From Streptomyces lilacinus (GTDB taxonomy: Bacteria; Actinomycetota; Actinomycetes; Streptomycetales; Streptomycetaceae): a DNA stretch of 15,608 nt. The notes below the pieces were generated by a model that saw only the letters and a program-made list of their open reading frames with translations, was not told where the DNA came from and searched no databases. Positions 13,785-15,608 of this stretch are shown one piece after another (the first letter of the stretch is position 1; the number at the start of each line of letters is the position of its first letter). Both the position numbers and the translations under genes were made by a program. The stretch lies in contig KL569385.1 in the NCBI GenBank assembly GCA_000715685.1, positions 49,696 through 65,303 of the forward strand, given 5' to 3'.

Positions 13785-13795
13785 GCGGTGTGGAG

Positions 13796-13833
13796 CGCCC
13801 GGCGCCGCCGAACAGGTGACCTTGAGCCGGGCG
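13796..13833 (+). terminator. Inverted repeat after the DUF5134 gene
   Basis: CGCCCGGC (13796-13803) and GCCGGGCG (13826-13833) are perfect 8-bp arms with a 22-nt loop, 11 bp after the DUF5134 stop. The long loop makes it a moderate terminator candidate. Confidence 0.4.
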
Positions 13834-13860
13834 GGAGTGGGTGGACGCGGGGTGCTGGAA

Positions 13861-13884
13861 GAGATCCCGGAGAGATCCGGAGAG
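13861..13884 (+). repeat. Short tandem repeat before the 70-residue ORF
   Basis: GAGATCCCGGA is followed directly by GAGATCCGGA and GAG, just upstream of the GGGAGG ribosome binding site of the small gene. It is too short to interpret; it may be slippage-derived. Confidence 0.4.
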
Positions 13885-13894
13885 GGAGGCCCCC

Positions 13895-14107
13895 ATGGAG
13901 ACGGACACCGTGACGCGGTTTCTCCACGCGCTGAACCCCACGAGTCGGGAGGACGTGCGGCAGCTGCCGCGGGAGCAGCAGGAGAAGATGGCCGCGGCGT
14001 GGGAGGACTACCTCCGCGACGACACCGATCTGCTGACGCTCAGCGAGCTGGACCCGCCCGCCGCCGAGAGCAAGGCGGCCGAGCACGTGGTGGGGGAGTA
14101 CTTCTGA
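13895..14107 (+). CDS. Small acidic hypothetical protein (70 aa)
   Basis: A 70-residue protein that I do not recognise. It is strongly supported as a gene by a GAGGGAGG ribosome binding site 6 nt before the ATG at 13895 and by third-position GC bias. The sequence is helical-looking and acidic: METDTVTRFLHALNPTSRED, then LPREQQEKMAAAWEDYLRDD, then LLTLSELDPP and a C-terminal HVVGEYF. There is no cysteine, signal peptide or membrane segment, so it is probably a small cytoplasmic protein, perhaps a protein-binding module. It lies 110 bp after the DUF5134 gene and 108 bp before the DUF6986 gene. The latter has its own promoter, so it may be transcribed alone. Confidence 0.72.
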   Translation: METDTVTRFLHALNPTSREDVRQLPREQQEKMAAAWEDYLRDDTDLLTLSELDPPAAESKAAEHVVGEYF

Positions 14108-14138
14108 CCGCATGCGAGTCCGACTGTCGGGCGGGGTG

Positions 14139-14167
14139 TTGACCGGCCGTCGGTCCCTGGCTAGCTT
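14139..14167 (+). promoter_or_regulatory. Promoter of the DUF6986 gene
   Basis: TTGACC (14139-14144) and TAGCTT (14162-14167) are 17 bp apart, the best vegetative-type promoter in the window. Transcription would start near 14174, inside the first of two palindromes, with a leader of about 42 nt that carries the GGGAGG ribosome binding site at 14205-14210. Confidence 0.75.
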
Positions 14168-14200
14168 CGCTGCACGAATGGTCAATTCCGTGCAGCGGAA
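14166..14200. promoter_or_regulatory. Tandem palindromic operators over the DUF6986 start site
   Basis: Two palindromes, TTCG-CTGCA-CGAA (14166-14178) and TTCCG-TGCAG-CGGAA (14186-14200), have centres 21 bp apart, two helical turns, so they lie on the same DNA face. Together they also form a 9-bp inverted repeat, CGCTGCACG/CGTGCAGCG. The first overlaps the -10 and the start site, so a bound protein would block transcription. The TTCCG-N5-CGGAA form resembles IclR-family operators. Confidence 0.65.
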
Positions 14201-14215
14201 ACGCGGGAGGGCGGC

Positions 14216-15499
14216 ATGGGGACACGACCGGCGGTCGCGACGACCTTCACGCGGGCGGTGAGCGAGGGGATAGGCGCCTCGCTCGCGGAGGTCGACGCGG
14301 AGCTCGCCCGCCGGTATCCGGGGGATCCCGGGACCCGGCAGCCCGTGCACACCGTCTACGTCCCGGCCGATGCCTTCTCGGCCGGGACCGCGCGTTCCTG
14401 GGGGCAGCGGGCGCTGGCCGCGCTCGACGAGCACGCCCCGGACGCGGGGGCGTTCGCCGCCGTCCTCGGGATCGCGGACGAGCTCGCGGGGCCCGTGTAC
14501 GCGCGGGTGCGGGCGAAGCTGGAGCGGGAGCCCGTGGAGGACCTGCGCGTCGACTTCGAGGACGGGTACGGGGTCCGCGCGGACGAGGAGGAGGACGCCG
14601 ACGCGGCCCGGGCGGCCCGCCTGGTGGCCGAGGCGTTCGACGCCGGCACGGCCCCTCCGTACATGGGCGTGCGGGTCAAGTGCATGGAGGCGGACGTCCG
14701 CGACCGGGGCATCCGCACCCTCGACGTCTTCCTCACCGGGCTGATGGCGGCCGGCGGACTGCCCGGCGGGCTCGTGCTCACGCTGCCGAAGGTCAGCCAC
14801 CCCCAGCAGGTCGGCGCGATGGTGCGGCTGGCCGAGGAGTTCGAGAGGGCGCACGGCCTGGCGGCCGGGCGGCTGGGCTTCGAGATACAGATCGAGACCA
14901 CCCAGGCGGTGCTGGGACCCGACGGGCGGGCCACCGTGGCCCGGCTGATCGAGGCCGGTGAGGGGCGCGTGACCGGGCTGCACTACGGCACGTTCGACTA
15001 CAGCGCCGCGTGCGGGGTCGCGGCCGCGCACCAGGCGCCGGACCATCCCGTGGCCGACCACGCGAAGACGGTCATGCAGGTGGCGGCCGCCGGTACGGGC
15101 GTGCGGCTGTCGGACGGTTCCACCAACGTCCTGCCCGTCGGGGCGACCGGGCGCGTGCACGAGGCGTGGCGGCTGCACCACCGGCTCGTCCGCAGGTCGC
15201 TGGCGCGGGCGTACTACCAGGGCTGGGACATGCACCCGGCGCAGTTGCCGACGCGGTACGCCGCCGTCTACGCCTTCTACCGCGAGGGGTTGGAGGCGGC
15301 CGTCGCCCGCCTCGTCGCGTACACCGGCGAGGGCGGTGGGGACGTGCTGGACGAGCCGGCCACGGTCAGGGCGCTGAGCGGGTATCTGCTGCGCGGGGTG
15401 GACTGCGGTGCCGTGGACGCGGCGGAGGTGACCGGTCCCACGGGGCTGGACCGGGCGGGGCTCGAGCGGCTGGCGGGGCGCGCGGTGGTGGGCTCCTAG
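14216..15499 (+). CDS. DUF6986 / HpcH-HpaI aldolase and citrate lyase family protein
   Basis: A 427-residue TIM-barrel enzyme of the citrate lyase beta/HpaI aldolase superfamily, corresponding to the actinobacterial DUF6986 group. Motifs are LRVDFEDGYG (110-119) with acidic D113 and E115-D116, MGVRVK (150-155) with the likely carboxylate-binding R153, LTLPKVSHP (188-196), GFEIQIET (221-228) with candidate metal ligands E223 and E227, GTFDYS (258-263) and YQGWDMHPAQLPTRY (334-348), like the HPxQ loop of CitE proteins. It probably makes or breaks a C-C bond in a 2-keto acid, glyoxylate or CoA ester, but the substrate is unknown. The ATG at 14216 has GGGAGG 5 nt upstream. Its clear promoter and double operator suggest an inducible catabolic gene. 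Its TAG overlaps the TAG of the convergent LacI-type gene in the sequence CTAG. Confidence 0.88.
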   Translation: MGTRPAVATTFTRAVSEGIGASLAEVDAELARRYPGDPGTRQPVHTVYVPADAFSAGTARSWGQRALAALDEHAPDAGAFAAVLGIADELAGPVYARVRAKLEREPVEDLRVDFEDGYGVRADEEEDADAARAARLVAEAFDAGTAPPYMGVRVKCMEADVRDRGIRTLDVFLTGLMAAGGLPGGLVLTLPKVSHPQQVGAMVRLAEEFERAHGLAAGRLGFEIQIETTQAVLGPDGRATVARLIEAGEGRVTGLHYGTFDYSAACGVAAAHQAPDHPVADHAKTVMQVAAAGTGVRLSDGSTNVLPVGATGRVHEAWRLHHRLVRRSLARAYYQGWDMHPAQLPTRYAAVYAFYREGLEAAVARLVAYTGEGGGDVLDEPATVRALSGYLLRGVDCGAVDAAEVTGPTGLDRAGLERLAGRAVVGS

Positions 15500-15608
15500 C
15501 GCGCCGGCGGGGGGAGTTCGCCGGAGCCGCGCACGACGAGCCGGGTGGGGAGCTCGACGCGGCGGGGGGCGTCCTCGGCGCCGTCCAGCCGGCGGAAGAG
15601 CAGTTCCG
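15496..15608 (-). CDS. LacI family transcriptional regulator, C-terminal end only
   Basis: Only the last 36 codons lie in the window. The translation ELLFRRLDG, then PRRVELPTRLVVRGSGELPP, is the usual C-terminal end of Streptomyces LacI-type sugar regulators (LP.RLVVRGS pattern). The DNA-binding N-terminus is outside. It converges on the DUF6986 gene, and the two stop codons share the CTAG at 15496-15499. Whether it controls that gene is unknown. Confidence 0.85.
   Translation of the reverse strand, partial: ELLFRRLDGAEDAPRRVELPTRLVVRGSGELPPPAR

Noticed and set aside
13607..15235. A 542-codon minus-strand open frame opposite DUF5134, the small gene and DUF6986
   Set aside because: It crosses three plus-strand genes and their signals, and its translation is Arg/Pro/Gly/His-rich with no motif.
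1..15608. tRNA, rRNA, CRISPR, insertion sequences or prophage genes
   Set aside because: By eye I found no cloverleaf, repeat array, terminal inverted repeats or transposase/integrase motifs; composition is uniform. A tRNA or ncRNA search program was not available.

Overview
The window is about 15.6 kb of very GC-rich DNA with strong G/C preference at third codon positions, GTG starts, GGAGG-type ribosome binding sites and a single TTA codon in all its coding sequence. Protein families and gene style point to the chromosome of a Streptomyces or close relative. I see no insertion sequence, phage gene, CRISPR array, rRNA or tRNA. It reads as ordinary chromosome with several small metabolic operons.

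Left part, minus strand (1-4751): a pirin cut by the window edge, an orphan M56 zinc metallopeptidase, the electron-transfer flavoprotein pair etfB-etfA (transcribed etfB first), a flavin reductase-domain protein and a small CxxC thioredoxin-fold protein. The theme is redox and flavin chemistry. The etfA end has a strong hairpin, and two palindromes in the intergenic regions look like operators. Plus strand (4989-5717): a PlsC-type lysophospholipid acyltransferase, divergent from the thioredoxin gene and ending in a perfect 22-bp hairpin.

Centre (5827-9091, minus): a tightly coupled three-gene operon of DUF6421 protein, short-chain dehydrogenase and threonine aldolase-family PLP enzyme, with a recognisable promoter and a 9-bp inverted repeat around its -10. 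The DUF6421 protein has an HDxxH...ExxxD pattern like that of gluzincins, so this operon is the best candidate for an undescribed enzyme system. Divergent from it across 371 bp is a complete polar amino acid ABC importer (9463-11998: lipoprotein, permease, ATPase) with ATGA stop/start overlaps and a probably leaderless first gene.

Right part: a GNAT acetyltransferase (minus), then on the plus strand a VOC protein with a TTA codon and probable leaderless start, a DUF5134 membrane protein, a 70-residue acidic protein, and a DUF6986 aldolase/citrate lyase-family enzyme. The last has an unusually clear promoter (TTGACC-N17-TAGCTT) with two tandem palindromes 21 bp apart over the expected transcription start, suggesting tight repression by an IclR-type regulator. 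It ends stop-to-stop against the C-terminus of a LacI-family regulator cut by the right edge.
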